In this document: positions 35,939-48,281 of the stretch, in pieces | How positions within the stretch are numbered: the stretch's first letter is position 1 | How the letters are laid out: each line of letters begins with the position of its first letter | Source of the DNA: Trametopsis cervina | Lineage: Eukaryota; Basidiomycota; Agaricomycetes; Polyporales; Irpicaceae | DNA length: 64,000 nucleotides | Reading direction: 5' to 3' | Assembly (NCBI GenBank): GCA_022385755.1 | Contig: MU278350.1 | Coordinates: 1,307,732-1,371,731, forward strand | Translations under genes and position numbers: made by a program | The notes under the pieces: generated by a model | What the model saw: the letters and a program-made list of their open reading frames with translations, nothing else | Databases searched by the model: none | What the model was told of the DNA's origin: nothing

Positions 35939-36858
35939 GACATACCGAAGTCGGTTTTGTTGGCGACGGTTCTGTTGCCAGCGTAGTCGTTTACTCGTCT
36001 GTCCTTGTAGTTTGAAGCGTCAATAAATACCTAGAGCACTGATATTGAAAGCGAACACTGCGAGACCAAACTCCAGCGCTGCAGAGGAGCATTTATTACG
36101 AAGACGTAAGATACATGATTTACTTGCAAAATAGCAGCAGCGGCTTCTCCAGGACAGTAATAGTACGGGAACTCAACGCTTGTGTGAATCTACGATTCTG
36201 AGTGTGATTCCGCCGCTGATTCTGGGACAAGAATAAACCAGAATCGCCATCAAAGCACCCCGCCTTGAACGACTGGTCTACGCATCGATTCTGCGTTGCT
36301 GTTCCCTTGCTTGCCGTGTCCGAGTCGCGTTCTCCTGGGTCACACCGAGTTGATTGCGTCCTCGTCGTCCGTGCCCTCGCCTTCTGTCCTCGCCGTCCGT
36401 CCGAATTCATTCGCCACCCTCCGTCTGTCCGAGAATCCGAGTGCAATCGTCGCCCTTTCGTATGCCCTTGCCGACCGTATTTGTCCTTGCCGACCGTATT
36501 TGTCCTGTGGGTCAGATCATGCAAACCGAAAAAAGTTGGAGACGGGTATGTACAGGCATTGGTGATACTTCAGAGAGTCAGTCATCTATCGAGTGATGTC
36601 AGGGCTTCATATCGGAATTGCTATGACCCAAGCAGAAGTTGAGTTACGAGCCTCAGTTTCAGGCAACGAATGGTGGTGTGACACCGGCCTGTGCTTACAT
36701 AAAATGCTCAGTCAGGTGATCGAGAACATGCTGGAATGGACTGAGCGCACAATGATCAATCGCTCGCAGCCACAGCATAACTTACTCAGGCGACCTGGCC
36801 AGCCGAACCTTGCTCTTCGTGCTCTACCACCATCGTCCGGGCTGTAGACCAACGAGCA
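35939..36858. other. Intergenic region with cassette 3' segment
   Basis: It holds the copy 3 cassette end (to about 36470) and a 19-base direct repeat CTTGCCGACCGTATTTGTC (two units, near 36464-36501). No gene is seen; this is also the promoter side of the FYVE/RING gene. Confidence 0.5.
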
Positions 36859-38654
36859 ATGTCGTCTGGCAGAGGAATGCCCCTCCTGAGTGGGCCCCTG
36901 CCCCAGTTCTCCACAAACGAGCAATCATGCCGCAAGTGTAACAAGGAGTTCAATATGCTCTTCGCACGATCGCGCAGGTGTAATCACTGCGGTGTGTTCT
37001 TCGTTCACCTCATCTTCCTATAGTTCTGAGTACCATGTTTGTGTGATAGGCTATTCATACTGCCATTCGTGTACCGATTACCAGGCCCTGATGCCTCGCG
37101 GCGACTTGTCCGGCTACGACGCCATGCCAGTCTGCGCGTATTGTATTGAGAATCTGAACAGTGAGTCCGGCTAGTCGTCGCACTCAAGATCTGGTCTTTG
37201 GGGGACACAACTCTGATTCGTGTGAGCGTAGTTACAGCAGCAGGGAAGGGGCAGTTGAAAGGACTTTCGTTAGCCAGGCTCAAGAAGTATGCCAGTGACT
37301 ATGGGATCGACATCCACAACGTTGTCGAGAAGGACGATTTGATTGACGGACTGATCGCTGCTAGAGTGAGGATCTTTGTCCCCGCGCTATGCGCACAGCT
37401 CATCTACTTGTCAGGCACCTAACGGTTGTCTTCCATCCGCTCGAGAAGTGAGTGGACCCTATCATGCCCAGAAACTCCACACATTGACTTCGCTTCTCAA
37501 AAGCGGTATTACAGGGTGCACGGCATCCCCGAGAGGAGCCAAGAAAGACCACGAGGTATTCTTTCTCGCGCAATGGAAGCCATGAATGCCGAATTTCAGT
37601 CAAATTCAGGATCTTCACAGCAGAACGCTCAACGCCAGCAACCTCCGCCACAACCCCGACAACGCACAACATCCCATCCCAGCTTCCCGCGCCCCGATCT
37701 AGAACCAGACCAGCCATATCGACCACAACCATCTCAGCCGACCCCCTCATCACACCAGAGAACAACTCCACCACAACCTCCTCCGAATTTCCACAACCCG
37801 TATAGCTTCCCGCGCCCGAATGTGCCTCAACAAGGACCATCAGCCCCTGGCACACCTTATGGTCGGCCACCTCAACCTTCGCCAAATCTCAACGTTCCAC
37901 AGAACAACCGTCCTCGGTCGGCTTCCGTACCTCGTACGCCTCCACCGCCTGCTGCACGTCCGACGTCTCCTCGCCCACCACTGCCATCGTTAGATGAGTT
38001 GTTAGCAATGAGCACATCAGACGTTCAAGCACTCCCGATTTCGACATTGAAAGCGATTCTGTTCCGAAATCATGTGAATGCGAGTATGGTTGTGGAGAAA
38101 AGCGAGCTTGTGTCAAAGGTGCAGGGGCTGATTGACGATGAGCGGGCTGAGCGGGAAGCACATGCGAGAAGAGAGGAAGAAGAGGAGGAGGAAAGAGAGC
38201 TTCGGGAGGCGATGGAACAGTCAAGACGGGAGCATGAAGAGCGGGAGGCTGCCGCAGAACGGGAGCGGGCAGAACCGCACCAACAAGCAGAGGCCACGAC
38301 AGAAGAGGGTTCTGCCGACCATTCGTCTGGCACCCCACCCCCACAGCCGCCGTCGCCTGAACCAGTCAGGGGGAAGCTATCGGCGAAGGCGCAGAATTTG
38401 GCGTCCCACCTGGAACGAACCGGTCTGTGTGTTATATGCCAAGATGAAGAGGCAAACATTGCTATTGTGGATTGCGGGTACGTGGCTATCCCGCATGTTG
38501 GGCACGGTGTGCTAAAACTCACCGTTCGCTTGGTAGACATCTCGCTATGTGCCGCGCCTGCTCAGATCTCATCATGAACAGCACGAGAGAATGCCCGCTA
38601 TGCCGTACACGGATAGTCACCGAAGCTAGACTATTGCGGATATTCAAGTCATAG
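36859..38654 (+). CDS. FYVE/SAP/RING E3 ubiquitin ligase, CARP (RNF34/RFFL)-like
   Basis: The domain order matches animal RNF34/RFFL (CARP) ligases. An N-terminal FYVE-type zinc finger begins at about residue 27: CRKCNKEFNMLFARSRRCNHC, intron, GYSYCHSCTDY and later CAYC. A first SAP-like helix pair follows (KGQLKGLSLARLKKYASDYG and DLIDGLIAAR). Then comes a long Pro/Gln-rich disordered stretch (about 130 residues), a second SAP-like motif (ALPISTLKAILFRNHV, KSELVSKVQGL), a Glu/Arg-rich coiled coil, and a C-terminal RING: CVICQDEEANIAIVDCG, intron, HLAMCRACSD, CPLCRTRI. ATG is at 36859-36861 and stop at 38652-38654. In animals CARPs ubiquitinate signalling proteins at endosomal membranes; the fungal role is not known to me. 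All zinc ligands of the RING are present. Confidence 0.88.
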
Positions 38655-39022
38655 ACTACAGACAAATCTGTGTATTTCTCCAGGGATTATTATGCGAGTT
38701 GTGCCCTTGTTTGACCTGTAAAGTTTGCTTTGTGATTAATCCTGTGTCGATTAAATAAGCTTCCATTATCTCAGTGTACAGTCCTCACGCATATTTATTC
38801 ATGTTTTGCAGACAATGCGATATATTTCACCAATTCATACATAATCGCCGACTACTTGTACCTCTAAGATGATGATACAAGGCAACGAGTTACAAAAAAC
38901 ACATCTTTAACCGACACCGCACGCGATTCAATAAGACACAACTAAAAGCTTTGAACCCCGATTGCCGTTTACTCGAGACTGTATATTGCATTAGATAGGT
39001 CGCTGAAATATAATATATGGAC
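38655..39022. other. Convergent intergenic region
   Basis: AT-rich 3' flanks of the RING gene and the peroxidase. No feature is recognised. Confidence 0.5.
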
Positions 39023-41017
<1,995 letters not shown>

Positions 41018-41090
41018 GGTTGGAGTGTGTTTCGACTGAGGAGAGGAGGTACTGCTGGAGCACTGAGGTTTTGTCCTAACTCCTGCCAGC

Positions 41091-41097
41091 TTTTATA
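41091..41097 (-). promoter_or_regulatory. TATA box of the peroxidase gene
   Basis: TATAAAA on the minus strand, about 75 bases before the start codon, at a usual distance for basidiomycete peroxidase genes. Confidence 0.7.
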
Positions 41098-41185
41098 CCT
41101 TTTTGCTTATACGCAATACCAAGATAGTGGCACGGCATGGCGAGGCTAAGCTCGGGTTCGAATCTATGGTCTTCCACGATAGTGA

Positions 41186-41192
41186 GTGTGCA
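41186..41192 (-). promoter_or_regulatory. Metal-response-element-like motif (TGCACAC)
   Basis: The motif matches the MRE consensus TGCRCNC, about 170 bases upstream of the peroxidase start. A second match (TGCGCCC) lies at 41343-41349. About 0.4 matches are expected by chance in 400 bases on both strands, so the evidence is modest. Confidence 0.35.
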
Positions 41193-42717
41193 AGTTGCTG
41201 AAATCGATCTTGTCGTGCCCGGCGGGCCATGGCCACTGTCTTACCGGCGAGCAGGTGATGGTCGTGTTTCTCAGAGTTTGTCAGGGACTGCCAAGACTCT
41301 CGAAAGGCACAACAACCCGCTGGATGTTTCAGCCAGTAGAACGGGCGCAACCAAGTCCTAGGTCTGGGTGTGAGGATGACCCGTTTTTTCGGAGCCGTGG
41401 AATGAGTCCGATATCACTGGTGCGCTTGTTAAAGTGGCTTGAATACGAACTTGGCCTGTAAGAACGCATACCAAAATGGTAGATTCGTGTTCGTCAGGTT
41501 TGGTACATGTGGGAAACGTTTGGACGGTCATTGACCAGCCATTCAAGGCAGCTATAAGGAAGCTTTTTGATATCAAAGCATGAGTGCGGCATGCTCACCT
41601 GAGTAAAATAGCAAGGCTCTTCAGGCCGTGTTGTGAATAGATCTCAACCAGCACCCAGCCGTGATATAGAGTATGACGGTGCTCAGCAAAATGTCTAAAC
41701 GCAGTTGGGTTCCATTGTCACCGCCACTACTGACAGTGGGCATCGTCCAGGCTACACTCTTATAAATAATGCCACGAGTTGATGGAATAGCATCACTGAC
41801 AGTCCTGTGACTACGGACGCTGTACGGTTCGCAATTCAGTCCAAGGTAACGTGGTATTCTCTGTACGGGTACTTACCAGATGGTTGTTACTTATGAAGCA
41901 GTTTGGATTGGCCACTGATACCCCTGACGGCTCCGGGCGGCGAGCACGCTGACGACAAACCACAAGGATTCCGGAAGTTCGTTTCTGCACTCGTCGAGCG
42001 TGAGTACTGCTTGGGCGGATCCATACAATCCTATCGGAGCGCCGGTGGTAGCATGCACACACCCGTAGTCTGGTAGTACTTCTCTAGCACTTAAATCAAA
42101 CGTAGTACGCACCCGTAAATGATGTGAACAGCATTGTGACTAGGTCAGGCTCAATTGCTTTATCCGCATCATGTCTAGCGAGAGAACCGTAGGGTGGTCT
42201 TTTGCTATATTCTATTCTTTTCTTCTTTTGAGCTGGATGATGCAGAGTTGGAAGGTAGGTATAGAGATATACTCACAACCAGCCCTGTACTCAACGAGCC
42301 GTGCCCTCCTGCGCGATTGGTACCGTAGCGAATACGTTGTGATCATCGACGCCCAGATGTGGGCGGACGTAGAAGGACGGCGCCAAATCCATTATGATAG
42401 AAAACCCAAAGGCGGCAACGCCAGCAGGACGTGTGGGACAGGCAGCGACCGTCATGCCCGGCACGCTGTTTGTATTATATTCCAACTTCCACGAGCACTC
42501 AGATTTGTATTCGATTTGTTGAACACCACTGATAATTGGTGCTGTGTTCTTGTTATTAAAGGTCATATTTCATGTAGAACTCCACCTGGGAAATGGATAT
42601 CTACTGCCTGGGTCTGAGACTAGATAAGTATAGTATGTATAATTACGACAGCATGAAAGCAGCAAAGCGGAGTGGATAACAAAGTACACAAGAAACTAAC
42701 AAAAAATACTTCACGTC

Positions 42718-45626
42718 TCAGCACCATCCACCTTCCTTGGCTTCAGCCAACAAAAGGCGTGCTTTAAGATCTTGCAAGGGGAGTTTCTCGGAGCGAGCGG
42801 CCTCCTCGAACTCTTCGATATATTTCTCTCGGCCGGAAGGGAGCATGCTATCCGGTTCCCACGTAGCCTCTTTAACAGGATAACTAAGCAGTGAAGGCCG
42901 CAATGTCAGTATTATAGCCACACCCTACCCACGACGACAGATAGACTCACTCTGCCCATTTAAATAACCACTCGAATATGGGTGGATTAGCATTCAGGTT
43001 ACGCGGCACCCTTGCAATCAGCCTCTCCAAGAAGTACTCGCCCGAGTCCAAAGTAAAGGTACACCCGGGACGAGCACAGGCCTTCTCGTTACGCTCAAAG
43101 ACCACTTTCCGTGCAATATGGTGCATGTTTCTATACGTTATATGATAGGGGTGAGCACTTGGATTGGTTGAAGAAATACAAGGGCGCACATCGAAATCTC
43201 ACATGGGGGACATGTGAAGGGTACATCATCTGCATTTGCCCTGGGGTCGACCTCACGGATACCGACACAGTTCCAGTGGTACCAGCAGTCGCACCTATCA
43301 CTTATCAGTTTTCACTAATAGAAGTGTACACACCACTACCCACCCATCACATTTAATGAAGTCCTTGCGTGTGGCATCGTTGTTTATAACTGCGGGCCAA
43401 TTGGATGGTCCGCTGTATCCAAGCACAAGGTTGAAGTTCTTTGGATCCAAAACGCCACGCGCTGAGTCATCGTTAGTCCTCCTTTTCTTCTTGCGCTTTC
43501 TGGTGGGGTGGGCAGTGCTTGTGGATCCCGCTGAGGATCTCTTCCTCTCTCTTCTCTTTGAAGAAGATTGTCTGCGACGCCTGGCCTCAGCTACAGTCTG
43601 CTCCTGCCTCCCTGTACCACAGGAAAGCCACAGAGGCCTGTCTTCCTCAGAGTCAGAGGGCGCATTAGAGGAGGACAGTGAAGAAAGCGAAGACAGGGAA
43701 TCCAGTGAGGCTGAGCGCTGACGCCGAAGAGGAACGTGAATCGCTATAGTCGGCATGAGTACATCATGACATCCTGAAGTGAAGATAAACCTTACCACTG
43801 GGCGCGGAGGCGACACTAGGTCCCAGAGTTGATCCTTCTTGCTGAATAGCCATACCCTTCTGTGAATTTGAATTCCCCGGTTGCGCAGAATGACCTTGAG
43901 AGGCGTTCGACAATGCAGAAGGCGAAGCAGGAGGAGACAGTAAGCCTTGTACCGTTTCTTCATCATCTTGAGATGAACCACCGACGGGAGCACTATCGAC
44001 ATCGCCGGAGATGTTTTCAGCTGATAAAGGGACAGAGCTCTGCGGTGGGAATAGGCGCGTCGAGAGTGTCGGGAATAGGGATGCCAGGGATGATGTCCCC
44101 GGCCGCACCGGGTCGTGCTGCCTCTGTGGTGTATCGGGTGAAGACGAGGACGCTGAGGGCGAGCCTCCTTGGACTGCTTGAGGTGCTGTAGTTGGAACAG
44201 CAGAAGCTTTCTCTCCATTAAACAATAATTGCCGCAGTTCATTGACAGTGCACCCTAAACTGACTGTTAGCAAAGAAGTTACCACTTTGACGATAATTGG
44301 TGTACCAGGTGTGGTGGACCTTGAGGAGAGCTCCGATGGAGTATCCTCTTGCCAGGTTGCAGGCCGAAGAGACTCAGGTTGAGATTCAGCATTTGAGAAT
44401 ACAACTTGAGGCGTGGGGTTAGCTGTGATGTTGCTGGTCGGATGGGGACAGCTGGTGTCTTGTGCCCCATTGGTGGAATGTTGTTCAGGTGTGTGGTTCA
44501 CAAGGGTTGTAGGAGTGTCTGCTTGATCGGTGGGTGACTGTGAGCGCATTCCATCATCGGTACCAGTTGAGGATGAGACCAGGGACGTGGTTTGGATAAG
44601 ATCAGATGTGATAGTATCCGTTCCGACTTCCAAATGCCTTCTTGGCTGTGCGTCGGTGCCGCCAATGTGCTGAGCGGAAGTACCAGCAGTTGACTCGTTA
44701 CCCTCTGAAGGTGACAGACTTTGACTACCTATATCCACTGATAAACGGGATAATCGAAAGATGGAAAGGCTTCAGAAGAAAATGATGAAAGGAGCTAAAA
44801 GTATGATACCTTGTTCTATCACATCTGTGTTAACTGCCGTTTCAAGCGTCGGGCCATTCGTTTCTGTAGAGGAGGCATCAGTTACGATTCGCATGGGTGA
44901 CAAACATACGCACTTGCTTTGAGTGACTCGTTTGAGTTTTCTACCAACTTCAAAAGCAAGCTCTCCATGTTTTCCATCTTCAGCGTCATCGCGGCTTGGA
45001 AGTCATCTGCTCTGGAAGGATTGTTGATCAACAATTCCACCTTCGATTCGACTCGTTCAATGCGGTCTCCTACGGTCTTGAGCCTCTCTAGGGTGACGCG
45101 TGATATATTATCAAGGCAGTCCACGATACGCGTAGAGTCCTGATCCATCCGAGTTCGGTCTGCGTTCAGGTTGCCTTCCAATCGGTCAATCCGCTGTGAA
45201 ACACGAGACGGCTCTCCGGCCACGACGTCTTCCAATCGTCGAAGGCCTTCGTTCAGGCTTCGACGCAGGCCACTCATCCCATCCATGATGCTTATGATTA
45301 CGTTCGGTGGAATATCGGCTGTCGAAAACACGACGTTCGCATTGGGAGTGTGGTACGGATCCGTGGTGAACTGGCTGGTATAAGAGCCTTCCTGAGTGAT
45401 GGACGCCGTGCTTGCAGAGTCATTATATGTTACAGCAGATCGGTCTGGCTAGGGGTTCAGGGGTGGTTACTCGCCGAAGGTGCCTAACGATACCTAGTTC
45501 ATTGCGTGCAAATAGAGATTCAAACCGACTTGTATGGACCGTATTGCTTTGCGCTGGGGATTCTCTGTGATCGTTGAGTGACATACGGGATAGGAAATCC
45601 GAGTCGAACCTTTTGTGAGAAGACAT
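42718..45626 (-). CDS. Chromodomain protein with partial PHD-type finger
   Basis: This is a putative chromatin reader. ATG 45624-45626 starts MSSHKRFDSDFLSRM. A short intron leads to a coiled-coil region (SIMDGMSGLRRSLNEGLRRL, then DRIERVESKVELLI, about 45330-44890). A long Ser/Thr/Pro-rich disordered part follows (44738-43790), then a Ser/Asp-rich stretch and a basic nuclear-localisation-like cluster (SSSKRRERKRSS, HPTRKRKKKRRT, near 43480-43560). After an intron comes KCDGCDCWYHWNCVGI with FTCPPCE: the second half of a PHD finger, without the usual first Cys pair. The C-terminus has a chromodomain split by an intron, EYFLERLIARV...FEWLFKWAEYPVKEATWEP (43100-42860), ending at TGA 42718-42720. 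Target mark and role are unknown. The intron joins were chosen by frame and are fairly certain around PHD and chromo, less so near 44850. Confidence 0.8.
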
Positions 45627-46065
45627 GAGCCTCAGGTGGCTGGACCCCTGTCTTGGGGCTGCCGAGTGAGGCCACTGGGGAGTAGACGGTGAGGAAGAAA
45701 GGAGTCAGTTGCTGAAGCTAATTACTCACGTATATATCTCAGACAATCCCAAACCCCTTACAGAACGCCGTACTCGAGGTCACCGTTTGTGTTCTCGACG
45801 CGGTTAGTACTAAATGAGCGCGTATAGATCTCGATCAAAGCCACGATTGAGAAAATTACGCAGTACTGGACGGGGTAGAAACAAAGCATACTCTCAGGGT
45901 TTACTAACGACGTAGTCAATGCGTATCTCAGGAGTTGCATGCAGCCCTGCCTGCAAGAGGCCTCAGTGGGACGACAAAGGGTGACAATACGGCCTCAGTG
46001 AAGACGCAGTGAATATTACTGGTGGTAGATACACAATAGCTGAGTTTCCCATGGAATATGTACTT
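45627..46065. other. Intergenic region
   Basis: Promoter of the chromodomain gene and 3' flank of SWP1. No feature is recognised. Confidence 0.5.
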
Positions 46066-47054
46066 TCACTTTTGACCGGTACGCCAGTCCGCCCTCGTAG
46101 CCAGAGCTTGCTTACCCGCTGCCGCAGTGAACAAGCCTAGTATTCCTCCGTATAACAGAACTTGGCCCAACTTCAAGTCAACCCAGTACCAGAACAGAAG
46201 ACCTTCGAATGCACCAAGCGTCGCGATGAACGGGAAAATATTGACGGAGAAGAGGTGCGGAACACTGGGTTGAACATATGCCCACTGCGGATCAACCGTG
46301 AGTATACTGCAAAAGAACAAAGCACGTTCGCGTACCAAGCCAAGTAACACAACCCAAGGGCTCAATACGAGCGCTGCTCCAACCGCAGAGATGAACTTGG
46401 GAGGTACCTTCTGTTCGGGGCGGAAGGTGTGGTGGATTTCCGGTTGCGGGTGGAACGTGTGTTCCAGTTCGTGTTCCGGGGCTGTCTGGGACTCCGGAAG
46501 GAAAAGATCGAATAGCTCGTATTTGACGGGTGAGTGCTCGAATGAGCCTAACAGGAGGGATACAGTGAGAGGATTGGCTGCCTTCGTAGGAGGGAGGCTT
46601 GAAAGCGGTTTTGCCATGTTCTAACAAGCATATTCAACTTTGAATCACTCAGAAAGTGGAGATTACTCACCAGCTCGAACTTCGCCTTCCCGGTAGATGA
46701 TACCCGTATTGGCTGAACGCCCTCTTCACCCGTGGCGGCATCATAGAACCGCAGGAATGTTTGGTGTGGCTGCACACCCTTTTCTCCATCCTTCTCTACT
46801 ACTTGGAACGATAACTTTAGGACATCGGTGCTTTCAAGCTTGAGGGGCGCGGGCTTCTGCGCGAGGGATATGCTGCGACGCGACGTAAATACGTGTCACT
46901 TGACGCGCATACATCGAGAGTGAACGTACGGTTCGGAGCGAACTTGCGAGGGACCGGTTGAGATTGTAAAACGAGGGGATTGTAGAGTCAAACTTGCCGC
47001 GTCGACACCTCCTAATGCCAGCAGCGATAGTAGGCAAACCGAGAGGAGGCCCAT
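46066..47054 (-). CDS. SWP1: Oligosaccharyltransferase subunit Swp1 / ribophorin II
   Basis: The protein is a subunit of the ER complex that transfers the lipid-linked glycan to Asn of nascent proteins. ATG 47052-47054 starts a signal peptide (LLSVCLLSLLALGGVDA). The lumenal part has SLTLQSPRFTISTG, then after introns LAQKPAPLKLESTDVLKLSF, GVQPHQTFLRFYDAATGEEG and NPLTVSLLLGSFEHSPVKYE. The C-terminal membrane part has three hydrophobic segments: FISAVGAALVLSPWVVLLGL, FPFIATLGAFEGLLFWYW, and VLLYGGILGLFTAAAGKQAL, ending WRTGQK-stop at 46066. This is the normal architecture of the fungal protein, which lacks the long mammalian N-terminal extension. The gene is intact, with about four introns. 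Confidence 0.92.
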
Positions 47055-48281
47055 GGTCGTGTCAGTACAAGCTGCAACCAAAAGGCGCCCGAAGCCTAAA
47101 TATACCACGGCGTTAACAGCTCGACCTTGGACTCGGACTACCATCGGCGTCCATTGCACCACGATTATTATAGCTACTCTACAGTACACTTCGAGGACAC
47201 TCCGGATCCAAAGCAGGTATGAACATGGTTTAACACGCTATACAGGTGCCATATCTTGGCTGGGGCACGGTAATAGATCGGCAGAGTCATACTGTAAAGT
47301 GTTCTCAATCTCACGGGGGCCAGTACTAAGAATTTCATGCTCAATAGCCCTCCGAACAATTACTCACGAAAACTACCTGAAGGCACTTCGCTGTCTTTCT
47401 GTAGACTATGATTTTGCAGCGTCAACTTCGCCACTTCCTGCTCACTCACATTGTCGGTGTCAGCGTTGACCCGAAGTAAACACGTCCATGGCATCCTCAG
47501 GCCTTACCAGGGATCAACGACTTCGGTTAGAACGTCAATCCGGGAAGAGGGAATGTCGTCAAGAAGTCCCTGCCGTTTACGATACTTTCTAGTTGCACAA
47601 ATTAGTCGATTCGATTCACGACATGTATAAATAGGCGAATACACCGTTATTTGCAGCCGGCTAGTCTCGTGCTGTATCAGAAGACTTAGACCTGGCGCTG
47701 AAGCGTTGCCCATGTCGTCAAAATCAACGTCCTCCAAGCTTTCCAACAGAGTACCCAACTCGAGAATGGATTGTCCTTATGATTCACGCAAATCATCGTG
47801 TATTTCTCACCGAGCTAAGACATCGTATATCTGATCTTCCCATGCAATTACGTGCCTTCTTTATTTGCCAGAGCCTCAGGTTTCCGCAATACAAGGTATG
47901 CGTAGGCTTTGCAGTCTCTTCATTCTCGTCTGATGATCAGACAGTCTTGGTAGGCTCACCTGCACTGTACCGTCAACACACACCGCTTTTACCGCAGGAA
48001 CAAAACAATGCCTGCGACACACAACGTGCTGCCAAATTCTTTACTCTGGAATCAATGTACGCGCAAAACCAGAAATGCTGTCGATACTACCCGTGTCGGC
48101 CCGTGCACTCCGGCGCCCTTGTGGCGTCCACGAACGATCTGAATTTGATAAACTTATATATGCCTTGAATACTATATTGATACAAAGGTTTCGGCGGAAT
48201 CACAATCCTCTAGTTAGATCTTTCCTAGGCGTATATATCTAGAACTAGACTATGATGGATTTATGTTGCAAGAAGAATTGG
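47055..48281. other. Intergenic region
   Basis: About 1.2 kb. Open frames at 47504-47758 (minus) and 47779-48168 (plus) have no recognisable domain, signal peptide or intron support; I leave them uncalled. It holds the SWP1 promoter and the 3' flank of the mannosidase gene. Confidence 0.5.

Larger units (their letters stand above)
32870..36470. repeat. Zinc-finger cassette, copy 3
   Basis: The unit has the GGGCGGGAGAGCAG segment (32885-33060), the long 5' flank (33140-33830) matching copy 2, the gene, the GATATTGAAAGCGAA element (about 36038) and the 3' segment 36298-36460 matching 27067-27245. It is thus the most complete unit. Confidence 0.75.
41018..42717. other. Peroxidase upstream region
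   Basis: About 1.7 kb between the peroxidase start and the 3' end of the chromodomain gene. A 148-codon plus-strand frame at 42171-42617 has one hydrophobic segment but no family resemblance; I do not call it. Regulatory motifs are listed separately. Confidence 0.5.

Noticed and set aside
41140..41165. GGTTCGAATCT, a B-box-like match near the peroxidase promoter, as a tRNA gene
   Set aside because: No A-box at proper spacing and no cloverleaf stems.
42171..42617. 148-codon plus-strand frame between peroxidase and chromodomain genes
   Set aside because: One hydrophobic stretch only; no recognised motif and no splice context. Left as uncalled.
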